Below, one piece after another: positions 43,615 to 52,362 of a DNA stretch of 64,000 nucleotides. The stretch is from Litoribrevibacter albus (GTDB lineage Bacteria > Pseudomonadota > Gammaproteobacteria > Pseudomonadales > Litoribrevibacteraceae): the NCBI RefSeq assembly GCF_030159995.1, contig NZ_BSNM01000003.1, positions 600,923-664,922 on the forward strand. The letters run 5' to 3'. Position 1 is the stretch's first letter, and each line of letters starts with the position of its first letter. A model generated the notes under the pieces. It made no database searches and was not told where the DNA came from. It saw only the letters and a program-made list of their open reading frames with translations. Made by a program: the position numbers and the translations under genes.

Positions 43615-43655
43615 CACCGCCTGACCTATTCAGAGGTTCCTTAGGACAGGCGGTG
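43615..43655. terminator. hairpin whose loop is a solo MITE/IS terminal repeat
   Basis: Stem CACCGCCTG / CAGGCGGTG (43615-43623, 43647-43655). The interior, ATTCAGAGGTTCCTTAG at 43628-43644, matches the terminal repeat of the element at 32087-32412. It lies between the convergent GGDEF-EAL and DUF1254 genes and probably ends both transcripts. Confidence 0.6.
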
Positions 43656-43695
43656 TAGTAGGTTTTACTGGGTATCTCTTAACGGTTGTTTCTCA

Positions 43696-45189
43696 TTAGA
43701 TGCCTTCATTGTAAGACACTTTCTTGATGCCTGGAATGAATTGCAGCAGGGTATCCGGGTTGCGTGTTTTTTCATTCGGCAAGTAGATACGGTAGTTGAT
43801 TCGGAATAACCCATCAGGTGGCGATGGTAACCAGTTACTGGTTTTTCCTTCCGGTTCTGTGGCCTGAATATAGATGGTTAACGAGCCATCATCGTTGTAC
43901 TGAAGGTCTTTGTTGCGATCCCCTATGGAGTAACGGTTAATCTCATTACCTACCAGCTGGAAGTTCGTACCATACATGGTCAGTGACCAGAAGCCCTTAT
44001 CCTGAAGCTGTGGAATTTGATCCTTTTCGAAATGAAGCACGTAGCGTTCACTGCCATCCAGCAGATTCGCATCTCTGTCCTCATAGGTGCTGAAGTACAC
44101 GCCTTCTTCACGGTTGTGTACTAATAGCCCTTCGAGTGCACCTTCGGCGCGGTTGATGAAGTGATAACCATAAGTGCCTTGATGTAAGTTGTTCCAACCT
44201 GTTGGAAACGCAGTGCCACGATATTTCACTTTCCAGGTCATAATGTCGGTCATATCAGCCAGGGCACGCTTTAAACCTCGAATGGTAGCGGGATGCAGCA
44301 AGTCTTGATTGAAGGGTTTACCGAGTTCGATACCGATACTTTGGAACATGCCAACGGAGGCTTTCAGATGATCTCTTGGTGGGTATTCATTGAGCAAATC
44401 TGCCATCTGTTCGAAGAACGCCAGGTCTCCATCGTAGTCTTTACGTTCCATGTGGATTGGCTTGATTTTGCCAAAGCCGTCTTTCTGATCCCAAAAGCTC
44501 AGGTTGGTTGTTGCAACTTGTTTTTGGATGTCATAAATCTTTTGCATCTCGTTGGGTGCATCTTTTTCGATGCCGTATCTCAGTGCAATGACACCGCTGT
44601 AGGTCGGGATGCGGATCAGCGTCATGCCTTCCGGCACTTTTCCATGCCAGTCCGGGCCAACAAATAAGAAGTTTCCGCCTTTTCCGCCTGTAGCGCGAGA
44701 ACCGAGATAGGTAACATTTTCAAGGTAAGAGTCGGCAATCTGAGCACTCCAATAGCGATCCATCACGTCTGGTAATGTGACCACGAGCGGCTCGTCTCTG
44801 AGCTCTATCAGAGCACCACTGTAGACGGTGTCATTATTTGGTGTGTAGGGCAGGCTATCGTCAGCTGTGGCTAATTTTTTCATATGACCAAATTGATTGA
44901 TTGGCGCACATGGGCAAATCTCGCGCTCCATTACAAAATTCAATTTGCGTTCGTTGAGACGAAGGCGACGTTCGCGTTCAGTGATTTTTAACGGTAGACC
45001 ATACACATACGCTTGTACCCCTAATGAATAGGCCCAGTTTTCCTGTGCTGCTTCATCACGGATCTTAATTTCCTGCATGGTTAACCCCGCATCCGGGTTC
45101 TTCTTTTGAAGGTTAGGCCCCTTAATCACGTAAAAAGCCGCTGTTCCAACAACGGCGATCAGAGCCAATAGAAAAAGTTTAAGTTTCAC
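43696..45189 (-). CDS. DUF1254/DUF1214 domain protein, membrane-anchored or secreted
   Basis: 497 residues. N-terminal hydrophobic segment (LFLLALIAVVGTAAFYVI). DUF1254 part at ~60-190 (GVQAYVYGLPLKITERER, NQFGHMKKLATADDSLPYTPNNDTVYS written in pieces, LPDVMDRYWSAQIADSY). DUF1214 part at ~370-490 (DANLLDGSERYVLHF, GFWSLTMYGTNFQLV, NWLPSPPDGLFRINYRIY). The family is common in marine and soil bacteria and has no proven biochemical role. It is monocistronic. Confidence 0.92.
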   Translation of the reverse strand: MKLKLFLLALIAVVGTAAFYVIKGPNLQKKNPDAGLTMQEIKIRDEAAQENWAYSLGVQAYVYGLPLKITERERRLRLNERKLNFVMEREICPCAPINQFGHMKKLATADDSLPYTPNNDTVYSGALIELRDEPLVVTLPDVMDRYWSAQIADSYLENVTYLGSRATGGKGGNFLFVGPDWHGKVPEGMTLIRIPTYSGVIALRYGIEKDAPNEMQKIYDIQKQVATTNLSFWDQKDGFGKIKPIHMERKDYDGDLAFFEQMADLLNEYPPRDHLKASVGMFQSIGIELGKPFNQDLLHPATIRGLKRALADMTDIMTWKVKYRGTAFPTGWNNLHQGTYGYHFINRAEGALEGLLVHNREEGVYFSTYEDRDANLLDGSERYVLHFEKDQIPQLQDKGFWSLTMYGTNFQLVGNEINRYSIGDRNKDLQYNDDGSLTIYIQATEPEGKTSNWLPSPPDGLFRINYRIYLPNEKTRNPDTLLQFIPGIKKVSYNEGI

Positions 45190-45396
45190 GCTGAAACCTC
45201 CATTTATTTGTTATTTGGAGAGGGATTGAAGGATTTAGCATATCTCTGGTAGCAAATGAGAGCCTGCCTGTAGCGGCCGTCTTTTGTTCTCTGCCGGACA
45301 AAATTGTATGTAGGTGGTTATATTTTCTTTCTTGGAAGAAGGAAGTGGGGCGAAAAGATAAGGCCGAATTGAATTTGTACTGTCTGGATTAAATCG

Positions 45397-46521
45397 TTAG
45401 TGAACGATAGCCACCGATTTGATTTGGGCCCAGGCACTTGAACCTTGAGTTAGGTTCAAATGATGCAATGATTTATTGGTGAGGCGGGCAATAAGAAATG
45501 AATCCCCCGCTTTTAATCGAACCAGTGACATTGAGCTGCCATTGCAGGGATGGATCTCTTCAATGCACACCTGGATTCGATTGAGAATACTCATGTCGTC
45601 ATGTGATGATAGGGCCAGGCTGACGTCTTTCGCGAGAACTCGAATTCGTACTTGTTGATCAATTGCTTCACCACCATCGCATACCCAGACAGCGCCACCA
45701 TCAAACTCCACCTTATTGAGCTGCCATTGCTCATCCCGTTCCACGATCCGTCCTTTGATCACTACGCCCGTGTCATCGCCATAGCTTATCGGTAAATCGA
45801 TGCGAGAAAACACCTCGGTGAGATTACCTTGAGCAATCACCCGACCTTCGTTGAGTGTTACCGCGTGATCGGCCAAACGGGCTACCTCATCCATTGAATG
45901 ACTGACGTATAAGATAGGTAAATCAAAGTGTGTTTTTAAACGCTCAAGATAGGGAAGAATTTCTTGTTTTCGGGCCAGATCTAAAGACGCAAGCGGCTCA
46001 TCCATCAAGAGTAATTGAGGTTGGATGAGCAGAGCACGAGCGATCGCTACACGTTGACGCTCACCGCCTGAGAGTTGGGCAGGGTAGCGGGATAAAATCG
46101 ACTCAATGCCCATGGTGTTAATGACTCGATCATAAAAGTCTTGAGAGAGCGGCTGTTTTGAACGCTTGATGGCGTAGTTGAGATTACCCTTGGCCGTTAA
46201 GTGAGGGAATAAACTGCTCTCCTGAAACACATAGGCCAATGGGCGCTTATGCGTTGGTAGAAAGGTCTGGCCGTTTTGCCAGAGATCACCATTGACCGTC
46301 AACAGCCCTTGAGAGGGTTGCTCAAGTCCGGCAATACAACGAAGTAATGTGGTTTTACCAGAACCTGAATGACCAAAAATTGCAGTGATGCCTGAACCGG
46401 GAAGCGTCACATCCACATCCAAATCAAACGGAGCATCTTTCTGCTGAGCTGTTGCCGAATGGGCAAAGTTCAACTGAAAGTTGGCTCGAATAACTTTTTG
46501 ATCTGTAAGAGATGAATTCAA
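45397..46521 (-). CDS. modC: molybdate ABC transporter ATP-binding protein
   Basis: 374 residues, typical of ModC. Walker A GHSGSGKTTLL, Q-loop YVFQESSLFPHL, signature LSGGERQRVAIARAL, Walker B LLLMDEPLASLD and switch His VSHSMDEVA. The C-terminal Mop/TOBE-like domain (~300-370, VRLKAGDSFLIARLTNKSL) binds molybdate and modulates transport. It powers ModB. It is the last gene of modABC; a 147-bp repeat-rich spacer separates it from modB. Confidence 0.95.
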   Translation of the reverse strand: MNSSLTDQKVIRANFQLNFAHSATAQQKDAPFDLDVDVTLPGSGITAIFGHSGSGKTTLLRCIAGLEQPSQGLLTVNGDLWQNGQTFLPTHKRPLAYVFQESSLFPHLTAKGNLNYAIKRSKQPLSQDFYDRVINTMGIESILSRYPAQLSGGERQRVAIARALLIQPQLLLMDEPLASLDLARKQEILPYLERLKTHFDLPILYVSHSMDEVARLADHAVTLNEGRVIAQGNLTEVFSRIDLPISYGDDTGVVIKGRIVERDEQWQLNKVEFDGGAVWVCDGGEAIDQQVRIRVLAKDVSLALSSHDDMSILNRIQVCIEEIHPCNGSSMSLVRLKAGDSFLIARLTNKSLHHLNLTQGSSAWAQIKSVAIVH

Positions 46522-46599
46522 AACTTGCCTCGGGGATTACAACATTCGTCTTGTCTGGGTATTAATTGTCTGGCTACTACTAACAGAGATTTAGCACGG

Positions 46600-46682
46600 C
46601 TATTGAAACGTGGCTATTTAATCACTGCATTCAATCACGGTTGTTTAATTACTGTTATTTAATTACTGCTATTTAATTAATA
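46600..46682. repeat. six 13-14 bp tandem units at the modB stop codon
   Basis: Units begin at 46600, 46614, 46628, 46641, 46655 and 46669, for example TTATTTAATTACTG and CTATTTAATTAATA. The last contains the modB stop (complement, 46669-46671) and terminal Leu-Ile-Lys codons. The array fills over half the modB-modC spacer. Confidence 0.8.
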
Positions 46683-47391
46683 ACGGCGCATGTTTACGCT
46701 GGAACCAGTATAAACCCAGAAGTACCAGAAAAGTGAACACAACCATTAAGCCCGCCAATGCGTGTGCCTGGGTGTACTCCAATGCTTCAACATGATCATA
46801 AATCTGCACGGAAACAACACGGGTTTCATCCGGAATGTTGCCACCGATCATTAATACCACACCAAACTCACCCACGGTATGTGCAAAACCCAACACCGCA
46901 GCCGTCAGGAATCCGGGTTTAGCTAAGGGCAGAACCACGGTAAAAAATCGATCCAATGGGCCGGCGCGTAGGGTTGCTGCAACTTCCAAGGGACGGTCAC
47001 CCAGCGCTTCGATGGCGTTCTGGATTGGTTGAACGACAAAGGGCAGTGAATAGAACACCGAGCCAACCACCAAACCCCAGAAGGTAAAGGCAAGGGTGCC
47101 CAATCCTAAGCTTTGTGTCAGTTGACCAATAAACCCGTTGGGGCCCATCGCAATTAATAAATAAAAACCCAGAACGGTTGGTGGCAAAACCAATGGTAGC
47201 GCGACAATGGCCGAAATAGGCCCTTTCCAGGATGATTTTGTGCGAGCTAACCAGTAGGCAATCGGGGTGCCTACTAACAGCAAAATAAGAGTGACCGTCG
47301 AGGCAAGACGTAAGGTCAACCAGAGGGCGGCTAAGTCAGAGTTAGAAAAAAAGTCAGAATTAGAAAAAAAGTCAGCGTCTGAAAAGCTCAT
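46669..47391 (-). CDS. modB: molybdate ABC transporter permease
   Basis: 240 residues with about five membrane helices. The ModB-type segments are present: [18 protein letters not shown], then the EAA loop [20 protein letters not shown] and [20 protein letters not shown]. It forms the channel for molybdate import. The start is 6 bp after the modA stop. The N-terminus carries a duplicated hexapeptide [12 protein letters not shown] coded by an 18-bp tandem repeat, absent from usual ModB proteins. Confidence 0.95.
   Translation of the reverse strand: MSFSDADFFSNSDFFSNSDLAALWLTLRLASTVTLILLLVGTPIAYWLARTKSSWKGPISAIVALPLVLPPTVLGFYLLIAMGPNGFIGQLTQSLGLGTLAFTFWGLVVGSVFYSLPFVVQPIQNAIEALGDRPLEVAATLRAGPLDRFFTVVLPLAKPGFLTAAVLGFAHTVGEFGVVLMIGGNIPDETRVVSVQIYDHVEALEYTQAHALAGLMVVFTFLVLLGLYWFQRKHAPLLIK
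47335..47370. repeat. 18-bp in-frame duplication in the modB N-terminus
   Basis: GTCAGAGTTAGAAAAAAA (47335-47352) and GTCAGAATTAGAAAAAAA (47353-47370), one difference, with a third partial copy after it. Codes for the doubled DFFSNS at the start of ModB. Confidence 0.85.
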
Positions 47392-47397
47392 AGAGAT

Positions 47398-48261
47398 TTA
47401 TTGATCCACATGAATTTGTTGATCCAAATGTTTGCTTTGATTGGTTACTGCGTTGGACGTTGATGTGTAGCCATACGACTCAATAATCGTGCGTCCTTGA
47501 TTTGATTGAATGAAGCTTATCAAGGCTTTGGCTGCTGCGCTATCTTTGCCTCGTTTCAACAGCACGGCATCTTGTTTAATCGGTGAATAGAGTGTTTGGG
47601 GGACTACCCAGCTCGAATCCGGTTTTGGTGATGCTTGCTTGAGTTGCGCTTGTTTTAGCTGTGAAAGCGCTACAAAGCCCAAATCTGCATTGCCGGTTGC
47701 AACAAATTGGTAGGTTTGGGCAATGTTCTCTCCCTGAATCCATTTGCTACGAGTCGATTTCACTCGATTCAGTTGTTCTAGAACCTGCACTGCTGCGGCA
47801 CCGTAGGGGGCGAGCTTCGGGTTCGCCAAAGCTAATTTATTAAAGTCGTCGCCGGATAACACGCTTTCGCCATTCACGATTAGATCTGGCTTGGTTGACC
47901 AAAGCACCAAGGCTCCAACTGCGTAGGTAAAGCGGCTGTCTGCAACCACCATACCTGCATCCTCAAGCGCTTTTGGTTTCGCTTGATCAGCTGAGAAGAA
48001 TATCTGGAAGGGCGCGCCATGTTGAATTTGCGCGTAGATTTTTCCTGATGAACCGTAGGACGCTTTCACTGAATGGCCTGTGTTGGCTTCAAACTGGGTG
48101 ATCAATTCATTCATTGCAAAGGTGAAGTTTGAAGCCACTGCAATATGAATGGTTTCGTGCGGATGTTGTGGATCAGTCTTTGCCTGTTGCTCGGTTTGTG
48201 CCTGGGATAGGGAGGCCACACAAAAGAAAGTAATGAAAACAAACGTCTTAATGAAAGGCAT
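47398..48261 (-). CDS. modA: molybdate-binding periplasmic protein
   Basis: 287 residues with a signal peptide (SLSQAQTEQ). HIAVASNFTFAMNELITQFE, ASYGSSGKIYAQIQHGAPFQ and FFSADQAKP are ModA hallmarks; the Ser residues in SNF and SSG contact the oxyanion. A later GYTS region closes the pocket. It delivers molybdate to ModBC. The C-terminal region contains short in-frame duplications (QLKQA twice; HLDQQIHVDQ at the end). I see neither a Moco riboswitch nor a clear ModE site upstream. Confidence 0.95.
   Translation of the reverse strand: MPFIKTFVFITFFCVASLSQAQTEQQAKTDPQHPHETIHIAVASNFTFAMNELITQFEANTGHSVKASYGSSGKIYAQIQHGAPFQIFFSADQAKPKALEDAGMVVADSRFTYAVGALVLWSTKPDLIVNGESVLSGDDFNKLALANPKLAPYGAAAVQVLEQLNRVKSTRSKWIQGENIAQTYQFVATGNADLGFVALSQLKQAQLKQASPKPDSSWVVPQTLYSPIKQDAVLLKRGKDSAAAKALISFIQSNQGRTIIESYGYTSTSNAVTNQSKHLDQQIHVDQ
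47401..47436. repeat. 18-bp in-frame duplication at the modA 3' end
   Basis: TTGATCCACATGAATTTG and TTGATCCAAATGTTTGCT, immediately beside the modA stop (47398-47400). They code for the terminal HLDQ / IHVDQ doublet. Confidence 0.6.
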
Positions 48262-48525
48262 ATAAGTCCAATTTACACATCTAAAACAAGAGCTGAGATA
48301 TAGGCTTGGTATGATGATCTATCTGCCTGTTTAGCTCAAGACATAAAGAGATAAGGCAATGACCCGTCGCAATTAGAATTACATTTCAGATCTGGATTTA
48401 TGAATTCTTTAAAGTATCTTTGGGGGCTTGGTTTCTGGCGTTACGTGATACAAATGAAGTAGTATTCAAAAGCTGACTTCTTAGACGGATTTGATTGGAC
48501 AAGGGAAAAGACGAGGGAAGAGTCG

Positions 48526-49215
48526 ATGCAACAGTTAGACACGAATCTATGGGTATTTGAGGGCGGGATTGTTCCTTTTTTTAAGATCCCGTTTTCAACA
48601 AGAATGGTGGTAGTAAAGCTGACCGATGGCAAACTGTGGGTTCATAGCCCCATTGAGCTGACGGATGAGCTTAAAGATCAGGTCATGCAATTAGGTGAGG
48701 TCGCCTATTTGATCGCACCGAATCACCTACATCATCTCTTTATTGAGCAATGGCAGAACGCGTTTCCCGACGCGATGACCTATGGGACTGAAGAGGTCAT
48801 CAAAAAACGTTCAGATCTCAATTTTGATGGAATACTCGAAACTGCCAGTTATTACCCCTGGTCCGGGGAGATTAAACAGCTCTTATTTACCGGCTCTAAA
48901 GCGATGGAAGAATGTGTGTTTTTCCATAAGTCGTCGAATACATTAATCGTTGCGGATTTGGTTGAAAATTTCCGTCCTGATTTCTTCAAACCGTGGCAGA
49001 GAGTAATCGCCAAAGGGGTAGGGATTCTCCACCCCAACGGCAAGATGCCGATTGATTGGCGATTGACCTTTACTTTCAGTAAGTCGGAAGCCCGTAATCA
49101 TCTGCAGGAAATTTTAATCTGGAAGCCTCAACGATTGGTCATGGCACACGGTGTGGTTATTGATAGCGCCGCTGATGAATTCTTAAGCCGTTCATTTGCC
49201 TGGTTAAAGCTCTAA
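48526..49215 (+). CDS. DUF4336 domain protein (MBL-fold-related)
   Basis: 229 residues. DUF4336 features: DTNLWVFEGGIVPFFKIPFS, TRMVVVKLTDGKLWVHSPIE, YLIAPNHLHHLFIEQW and RLVMAHGVVID. The domain is a relative of the metallo-beta-lactamase fold with a reduced set of metal His residues (HLHHLF, AHG). Its function is unknown. SD GGGAAG precedes the ATG. It is divergent from modA with 264 bp between; the spacer shows no clear motif. Confidence 0.9.
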   Translation: MQQLDTNLWVFEGGIVPFFKIPFSTRMVVVKLTDGKLWVHSPIELTDELKDQVMQLGEVAYLIAPNHLHHLFIEQWQNAFPDAMTYGTEEVIKKRSDLNFDGILETASYYPWSGEIKQLLFTGSKAMEECVFFHKSSNTLIVADLVENFRPDFFKPWQRVIAKGVGILHPNGKMPIDWRLTFTFSKSEARNHLQEILIWKPQRLVMAHGVVIDSAADEFLSRSFAWLKL

Positions 49216-49216
49216 C

Positions 49217-49277
49217 GGAGTAATCGGTTTAAGGGTAATCGGTTTAGGAGTAATCGGTTTAAGGGGAATCGGTTTAA
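49217..49277. repeat. four 14-16 bp tandem units next to the DUF4336 stop codon
   Basis: Units at 49217, 49233, 49247 and 49263, with GGAGTAATCGGTTTAA occurring twice exactly and two shortened variants. The array begins 2 bp after the TAA stop. Confidence 0.9.
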
Positions 49278-49398
49278 TTTAATTTGGAATCCGTGATATA
49301 ACGTCCGGTTTCTGAATCTTCTGGTCTATTACAATTGTTATTCAACATAAGACCGTGTGATAGATATGTTCACCATTACATGCTTTAAGGATGGCGTA

Positions 49399-51246
49399 GT
49401 GCGTAATCTTTTCTCTTTTTCTCTACTTGTCTGCTTTAGTTTTTTTTCTTTTTTAGCTCAGGCAGCCACTGAAACCTTCATTCGTGAATACACCTATAAC
49501 GCCAGTGAAAATGACTCCAAGGTCAGCGCACGAAAAGCCGCGCTACAACAGTTACAGGTGATGGTGATTCAGGAAGTGGGAGTACAGGTTCGTTCCAGCT
49601 TTGAAGTGGAAGACCATGTGACCAATGATGAGCTTTCACGCGACGTTCAGGCGCACTATGGTACTTACGCTAAGGCATTAACTAAGTCGGTTATTTTGGA
49701 AGAAAAGTGGAATGGTGAATCCTTCTACATTAAAGCTGAAATCTTTGTCGATACCGATCAAGTAGGGCAGCAGCTTCAGCGAATGGCAAAACCACCGGCG
49801 GTTGCTGCGAAAGATCCGTGTAAACTAAAGGAAGAACAGGCCTTTGATTTGATCAAGAACTCTCACCGAAAGGAAAAGGTTGAGGCTTTGGTCGAGCTGG
49901 CGTTGAGTAACCCGATTGATGAAGGGTGCAATGCATGGCAGTTGTCGGTAATGAATCAGTTCCGTTTGATGGATCTGGATGATGACCGCTATCGTGCCTA
50001 CATCTTCGAACAAGCAAAGAAAGAATCCACGTCTTTCCAAGGTGATCTGTTAATTCGTGTCCTTCAGTATGCGTTACGCATCAAAGCACTGACTGAGGAA
50101 GAGTGGCAGATGGTGGTAGATATTTTACCTGGCACGGACAGAAGCACGGCGTATTCACTGGTTTCTTTACTGATTAACTACGCCCAGATTGATGATGCTG
50201 AAGGACTCTCAAAGTACAGTCTGGAAAGCAATAACCGTAAGCAAACCCAGGATGCGTTGAAAGAGAAACTGGATACCTTGTTTGAATTAGCCAAGGATGA
50301 TCGTCTGGGGATGGATGATAAACTTTCCCCATCAGAATATGCCATGCGTGTGTTGACCCAGCTTCCGAATAAGAACTTCCTGTTGACGCCAGACTATTAT
50401 CAGAAAATGAAGTCGGTGATGACGGCAGATGATCACAGAAAACTGATCAAACCCTTCTCAAGTGCGCTGACTAAGCGATTGGATGATCCAAGCTTACAAC
50501 TGTTTTTATCCTATTTTGAACAGCTGGAGAGTGACAAAAACGTTGCTCGTACCATGCACGGTTTAATTCAGCGTTTGGATCGGGAAGCCCGTAAGCAAGA
50601 AAACGACTTCCAGCGCGTTGCCTTGGTTAACTTAATGGCCGTTGATAAGGTGAAAATGTCAGAGATTTTGTTGGCGATGACCACAAATCAAAGAGAGAAG
50701 GACTTATGGTTTATTCGTTTTGATTTGCCGAACTCTCCGGCGTGCCGTGTCGAAGCCTGTGCGGCTATGTTGTTTGATCAAGACAAACGTACCCAGCAGC
50801 AAGCGGCGGAATACCTGGAAGCCTATGGCGATAGAGCAAAACCAGCGGAAGATTTGGTGATCAAAAAGCTCACCCGCGTACGTGCGTTAACTAAATTTGA
50901 AGAGCCAAGATACATTACCTCTAATCTGATTCAGGTATTAGGCAATATCAATGCTTCGTCCACCGCCGCATATGAACTGATGGTTTGGGGGCTGGGCGGT
51001 ATTACCAAAGAAGTTCAGGATGTTTCCGTCAGAGTCATGACTCGGGTGGGAGCCAAAGCGCTGCCTGTGATGATTGAAGCGTATCCGAAGGCGTCTCAAT
51101 CGGCTCAACGACGGATCATTAACGTCATTGGAACGTTCAAGACAAAACAATCGGATGCTCAAATTTTCCTTGCTTCAATTACGCCTGCAAATGAGTACAT
51201 TCGATTTGCCATCGAAGATGCTCAGATCAGTCTTGTTCCTCAGTAA
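49399..51246 (+). CDS. secreted protein with FlgT_N-like and HEAT-like repeat regions
   Basis: 615 residues from the GTG at 49399 (AAGGA 8 bp upstream), which gives a clean signal peptide ending LAQA-ATET; a GTG at 49357 would put a hydrophilic tail before it. Residues ~25-120 (FIREYTYNASENDSKVSARK, ALQQLQVMVIQEVGVQVRSS) resemble the N-terminal domain of FlgT-like envelope proteins. The rest is all-helical with HEAT-like units near the C-terminus (ATSTAAYELMVWGLGGI-like, DVSVRVMTRVGAKALPVM, AQRRIINVIGTFKTK). Likely a periplasmic scaffold; the function is not known. Confidence 0.7.
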   Translation: MRNLFSFSLLVCFSFFSFLAQAATETFIREYTYNASENDSKVSARKAALQQLQVMVIQEVGVQVRSSFEVEDHVTNDELSRDVQAHYGTYAKALTKSVILEEKWNGESFYIKAEIFVDTDQVGQQLQRMAKPPAVAAKDPCKLKEEQAFDLIKNSHRKEKVEALVELALSNPIDEGCNAWQLSVMNQFRLMDLDDDRYRAYIFEQAKKESTSFQGDLLIRVLQYALRIKALTEEEWQMVVDILPGTDRSTAYSLVSLLINYAQIDDAEGLSKYSLESNNRKQTQDALKEKLDTLFELAKDDRLGMDDKLSPSEYAMRVLTQLPNKNFLLTPDYYQKMKSVMTADDHRKLIKPFSSALTKRLDDPSLQLFLSYFEQLESDKNVARTMHGLIQRLDREARKQENDFQRVALVNLMAVDKVKMSEILLAMTTNQREKDLWFIRFDLPNSPACRVEACAAMLFDQDKRTQQQAAEYLEAYGDRAKPAEDLVIKKLTRVRALTKFEEPRYITSNLIQVLGNINASSTAAYELMVWGLGGITKEVQDVSVRVMTRVGAKALPVMIEAYPKASQSAQRRIINVIGTFKTKQSDAQIFLASITPANEYIRFAIEDAQISLVPQ

Positions 51247-51442
51247 CTTCTCCCATAGTAGTTTACTTCCTCTGGCGATTTAGGAGTGGCGTACAGCCCT
51301 CCTAAATGTCTGATTTCGCCCTCTGCTTAGCTCAAGCTTCCTTCTATCGTGGTGACTCATGTTTTCGTGTGTATCGGTTCATGTTAGCCGTTAGTCATAC
51401 GAACTGTTTGAGAATGATCAGTAGAAACGATAGGGGAAGTTC

Positions 51443-52216
51443 GTGGCACTAAATATCATTGATTTTGACACAGCAAAGACAGCCAAGGGCCTAAGAATGA
51501 CGTTGGTTAAAGGCATTGCTAATCCTTGGGGGGAGGCCGCCAAAGGCATCTTTCAAATAAAAGGGATTAAATGGCAAACGGTCTATCATGATCCATTCAG
51601 CAAAGAGATGGCTAAATGGTTTGGCTCAAAGAGTGCACCGGCGGTTGCTTTTAATGAGGAGACTCCTGTTTCTGACTGGAAAGACATTCTGGATCTTGGG
51701 GAACGCTTGAACCCGGATGTCAGCTTGTTACCTGACGATGAAACCAGCAGAGATCTTGTGTTGGAATATTCTCGTCTCTTGTGCGGGAAACATGGGCTTG
51801 CCTGGTACAGTCGTTTAGAGCAAGTGCATAAGGGGTTGAGTGGTGCTGATGGCGGTTATCCCAAACCGATGGCAGAGTATCTTGCCGCCAAGTATGGTTA
51901 CAACCCGGACGATGCTTCGGCCTATGAAGCAAAAGTAGTCGACATTCTTTCGATATTTACGCAACGATTAAAAGAGCAAAAGAAAGCCGGTAGCCGGTTT
52001 TATGTGGGCAATTCGTTAACGGCAGCAGATATCTATTCGGCCACCGTGATGGGCTATTTCAATCCGTTACCTGCGGAACAGTGCAAGATGATGGATCTGA
52101 TCAGAACCGTTCTTGAGAATCAGAGCGAAGCGGTGATGGCCGCGTTAGATCCAATCCTTATTGAGCACAGAGACTTTATCTATTCGGAATATTTGGAGCT
52201 GCCAGTTCAGTTGTAA
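51443..52216 (+). CDS. glutathione S-transferase-like protein
   Basis: 257 residues starting at GTG 51443 (GGGGAAG upstream). An N-terminal thioredoxin-like part (LRMTLVKGIANPWGEAAKG, SAPAVAFNEETPVSDWKDIL) and a helical C-terminal part (KAGSRFYVGNSLTAADIYSA, the GST N-capping box region). The usual Ser/Cys/Tyr of the glutathione site is not obvious, so it may not be a classical transferase. It stands alone before a GH114 gene. Confidence 0.75.
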   Translation: MALNIIDFDTAKTAKGLRMTLVKGIANPWGEAAKGIFQIKGIKWQTVYHDPFSKEMAKWFGSKSAPAVAFNEETPVSDWKDILDLGERLNPDVSLLPDDETSRDLVLEYSRLLCGKHGLAWYSRLEQVHKGLSGADGGYPKPMAEYLAAKYGYNPDDASAYEAKVVDILSIFTQRLKEQKKAGSRFYVGNSLTAADIYSATVMGYFNPLPAEQCKMMDLIRTVLENQSEAVMAALDPILIEHRDFIYSEYLELPVQL

Positions 52217-52295
52217 ATCTGATCAATACTTTTGTCTTGTTTAGTAAGAATGGGTTCCGTCTCACTAATGACTTCCTATATTCTCTTTATACTCT

Positions 52296-52345
52296 TGTGT
52301 TCAAAGCACGTATCTGTGTTCAAAGTACGTATCTGTGTTCAACAG
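52296..52345. repeat. 19-bp tandem repeat upstream of the GH114 lipoprotein
   Basis: TGTGTTCAAAGCACGTATC (52296-52314) and TGTGTTCAAAGTACGTATC (52315-52333), then a partial third copy TGTGTTCAACAG. It lies 18-67 bp before the ATG, in the promoter or leader. Confidence 0.85.
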
Positions 52346-52362
52346 TATCAGGGATGGTCAAT

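Noticed and set aside
44293..44667. 124-residue plus-strand frame opposite the DUF1254 gene
   Set aside because: Fully antisense to an identified gene and composition looks like a shadow of it.
48262..48525. Molybdenum cofactor riboswitch or ModE site upstream of modA
   Set aside because: I looked for these because of modABC but saw no matching conserved sequence or palindrome.
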